A stretch of 6,671 bases of DNA from Actinobacteria bacterium UBA5182 (GTDB lineage Bacteria > Actinomycetota > UBA4738), in contig DHWM01000185.1 of the NCBI GenBank assembly GCA_002413185.1, positions 11,212 through 17,882 on the forward strand, read 5' to 3'. Below the pieces are notes generated by a model. That model had not been told where the DNA came from and made no database searches. It saw only the letters and a list, made by a program, of their open reading frames with translations. Positions within the stretch are counted from its first letter, which is position 1, and the number at the start of each line of letters is the position of its first letter. This document shows, in pieces, positions 5,417-6,671 of the stretch. A program made the position numbers and the translations under genes.

Positions 5417-6244
5417 ATGGCCACGGGCGCACGACCCGGAGGGGAAGCCGCGGAGCCCCCCCCGCCGACCGACCTCCACGCACTGGAGGCTCGGCTCCAG
5501 GACGTCCCGGCTGCATTGGAGGAGTTCGGCCCGCACTACGCGGTGGAGCTGGACCCGAAGGCCCACCGAATCGAAGGCAGCGGCATCCGGGACGCCACGC
5601 TGGGGGCGAACGATGGCCTGGTGTCGGTCCTGACGATCATCGCCGGCGCGGCGGGGGCGGCCACGGGACGGACGGTCCTGTTGGCAGGGATCGCGGCCCT
5701 CATCGGGGGCGCCATCAGCATGGGGATAGGGGCATTCGTGTCCGCCAAGGCGTATCGGGCCTACTTCCTGAAGGAGCTCCAACGGGAGCTTCGGGAGATG
5801 CGCGAGATGCCCGACATCGAGCGCGAGGAGATCCGGGACGTCTACCGAGCCAGAGGATTCGAGGGCGAGAGCCTGGACATGGTGGTCACGACGATCACGT
5901 CGAACCCGAAGGTCTGGCTCAGAGTGATGATGCAGGAGGAGTTGGGACTCTCGGAGGGTTTCGGGCAGCCCCTCGGGGCGGCCTTCACCGTGGCTTTGGC
6001 GTTCCTGGTCGGAGGCGTGGTGCCGGTACTTCCCTTCATCGCATGGTCGGGTGTGGCGGCGCTGGGGGTGAGCTTCGTCCTGACGGCGGTGGGCCTCCTG
6101 GTCGGAGGGGCCATCCGCACTCGGTTCACCGGCGAAAACCTGCTCAGGGCGGGGGCGGAGCTCATCGCGATGGCCGCCGTCGGGGTCGGGGTTGCATACG
6201 GCGTCGGTCGCGTGCTTCACGCTGCTGGGGTCGGCCGGGGCTGA
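5417..6244 (+). CDS. VIT1/CCC1-family iron/manganese transporter
   Basis: This 275-residue membrane protein belongs to the VIT1/CCC1/nodulin-21 family, which moves Fe2+ or Mn2+ out of the cytosol, usually by proton exchange. A soluble N-terminal part of about 55 residues (proline-rich at 14-17) precedes five predicted membrane helices: about 62-82, 86-110, 187-208, 211-233 and 242-265. In the first, D66 (GANDGLVS) and in the second, M102 (ISMGIGAF) match residues important for transport in plant VIT1. Between helices 2 and 3 lies the cytoplasmic metal-binding segment (about 111-185) with the expected glutamate series E120, E124, E127, E130, E135, E137, E138. In bacteria without vacuoles the role would be export from the cytoplasm. 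The ATG at 5417 fits the -10 placement; the frame is open far upstream only because it runs antisense to the kinase gene. Iron versus manganese cannot be told from sequence. Confidence 0.92.
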   Translation: MATGARPGGEAAEPPPPTDLHALEARLQDVPAALEEFGPHYAVELDPKAHRIEGSGIRDATLGANDGLVSVLTIIAGAAGAATGRTVLLAGIAALIGGAISMGIGAFVSAKAYRAYFLKELQRELREMREMPDIEREEIRDVYRARGFEGESLDMVVTTITSNPKVWLRVMMQEELGLSEGFGQPLGAAFTVALAFLVGGVVPVLPFIAWSGVAALGVSFVLTAVGLLVGGAIRTRFTGENLLRAGAELIAMAAVGVGVAYGVGRVLHAAGVGRG

Positions 6245-6254
6245 TCAGCCCTTT
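6237..6254 (+). terminator. Intrinsic terminator overlapping the VIT1-family stop codon
   Basis: GGGCTGATCAGCCC (6238-6251) is a perfect 14-bp palindrome, extended by a G-U pair and followed by TTT (6252-6254). The RNA would form a 5- to 6-bp stem with a GAUC loop and a short U-tract. The TGA stop (6242-6244) sits in the stem and loop. It would separate transcription of this gene from sufB downstream. Confidence 0.5.
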
Positions 6255-6255
6255 G

Positions 6256-6292
6256 ACCTGCGGGTTCGAATCCTATCTGCCGGGTGTAAACT
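6256..6292 (+). promoter_or_regulatory. sufB upstream region: ACCTGCG motif and -10 candidate TAAACT
   Basis: The 83-bp region before sufB holds a third ACCTGCG (6256-6262) and a TAnnnT hexamer, TAAACT (6287-6292). TTCGAA (6265-6270) sits 16 bp upstream of that hexamer as a poor -35. A start near 6299 would leave a leader of about 29 nt that includes the sufB ribosome site. TTGACC (6253-6258) looks like a good -35 but has no -10 at a workable distance. Confidence 0.3.
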
Positions 6293-6327
6293 GGACCCTG
6301 TCGGCACCTGTCGAGAGAGGGATCAGC

Positions 6328-6671
6328 GTGGCTGTTACTCAAGAGGAACACCTTCGAGAGCTGAGCAAGGGGTATCGCTTCGGGTGGAGCGATCCAGACC
6401 ATTCAGTGTTCACACCCAAGAAGGGACTCAGCCCCGCGGTGGTCGAGGAGATCTCCGCCATGAAGTCCGAGCCGGATTGGATGCGCAAGTTCCGGCTGAA
6501 GGCGTTGAAGCACTTCGAGGCCCGCCCCATGCCGTGGTGGGGTGCCGACCTCTCGGACATCGACTTCCAGGACATCTTCTACTTCATCCGGTCCACCGAG
6601 AAGCAGGCCGAGAGCTGGGAGGACCTGCCCGAGGACATCAGGGGGACGTGGGACAAGCTGGGCATCCCCGA
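6328..6671 (+). CDS. sufB: Fe-S cluster assembly scaffold protein SufB (5' part, runs off the right edge)
   Basis: The first 114 codons of SufB are visible. SufB forms the SufBC2D scaffold complex, on which [4Fe-4S] clusters are built in the cytosol using sulfur from SufS/SufU and ATP hydrolysis by SufC. The N-terminal sequence is typical: YRFGWSDPDHSVFTPKKGLS (16-35), then DWMRKFRLKALKHFEARPMP (53-72) and WWGADLSDIDFQDIFYFI (73-90). The catalytic core and its cysteines lie beyond the window. The GTG at 6328 is chosen because GAGAGAGGGA ends 6 nt upstream and the next in-frame ATG (6460) would remove conserved sequence. It is probably the first gene of a suf operon (sufD, sufC, sufS expected to the right). 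A sufR-type repressor, often found just upstream of sufB in actinobacteria, is absent here; the gene upstream is the VIT1-family transporter. Confidence 0.96.
   Translation, partial: MAVTQEEHLRELSKGYRFGWSDPDHSVFTPKKGLSPAVVEEISAMKSEPDWMRKFRLKALKHFEARPMPWWGADLSDIDFQDIFYFIRSTEKQAESWEDLPEDIRGTWDKLGIP

Noticed and set aside
6256..6285. tRNA 3'-end or attachment-site look-alike: GGTTCGAATCC resembles a tRNA T-arm
   Set aside because: The T-stem pairs only partly (a C-A mismatch and G-T pairs), no acceptor stem, D-arm or anticodon arm is found upstream, and no CCA or integrase is present. It is most likely chance within the sufB promoter region.

Overview
The window is a GC-rich, densely coded stretch with seven protein genes. 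Strong third-position GC, GTG starts, TAnnnT-type -10 elements, short U-poor hairpins at gene ends and a sulfurtransferase very like mycobacterial CysA2 suggest a high-GC Gram-positive bacterium (Actinomycetota or a close relative, perhaps an uncultured soil or sediment lineage). The taxon is inferred from style and protein resemblance only; no marker gene settles it.

Layout, left to right: the 3' end of an iron-chelate/cobalamin-type ABC importer ATPase with an extra C-terminal Rossmann-like domain (1-813, +); a NarL/LuxR-type response regulator (836-1462, -), convergent with the ATPase; a divergent promoter region with a dyad (1463-1558); a MIP18/DUF59 Fe-S maturation protein (1559-1900, +); a short intergenic region with a promoter-like sequence and a second dyad (1901-1995); a CysA2-like two-domain thiosulfate sulfurtransferase (1996-2844, +); a large soluble PAS-PAS-GAF-PAS histidine kinase (2846-5290, -), which ends 1 bp from the sulfurtransferase; a 126-bp divergent region packed with short repeats (5291-5416); a VIT1/CCC1-type iron/manganese transporter, apparently leaderless (5417-6244, +); and the 5' end of sufB (6328 to the window edge, +). 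No intergenic gap exceeds 126 bp. No tRNA, rRNA, insertion sequence, CRISPR array or phage gene was found.

The genes share a theme of iron and sulfur handling: metal-chelate import (ABC ATPase), metal transport out of the cytosol (VIT1 family), sulfane-sulfur chemistry (sulfurtransferase), Fe-S carrier/maturation (DUF59) and Fe-S scaffold assembly (SufB, probably the first gene of a suf operon running off the right edge). The two signalling genes among them are not obviously a cognate pair, because the kinase is of the HisKA class and the regulator of the NarL class.

The protein genes all belong to known families, and I see no clearly new biological system. The less expected signals are non-coding: a 7-bp motif (ACCTGCG) occurring twice before the VIT1-family gene and once before sufB, a tandem 8-bp repeat at one-helical-turn spacing over the VIT1 -35, dyads over two other promoter candidates, a hairpin that would hide the kinase ribosome binding site, and hairpins at or next to the stop codon of every plus-strand gene that ends in the window.
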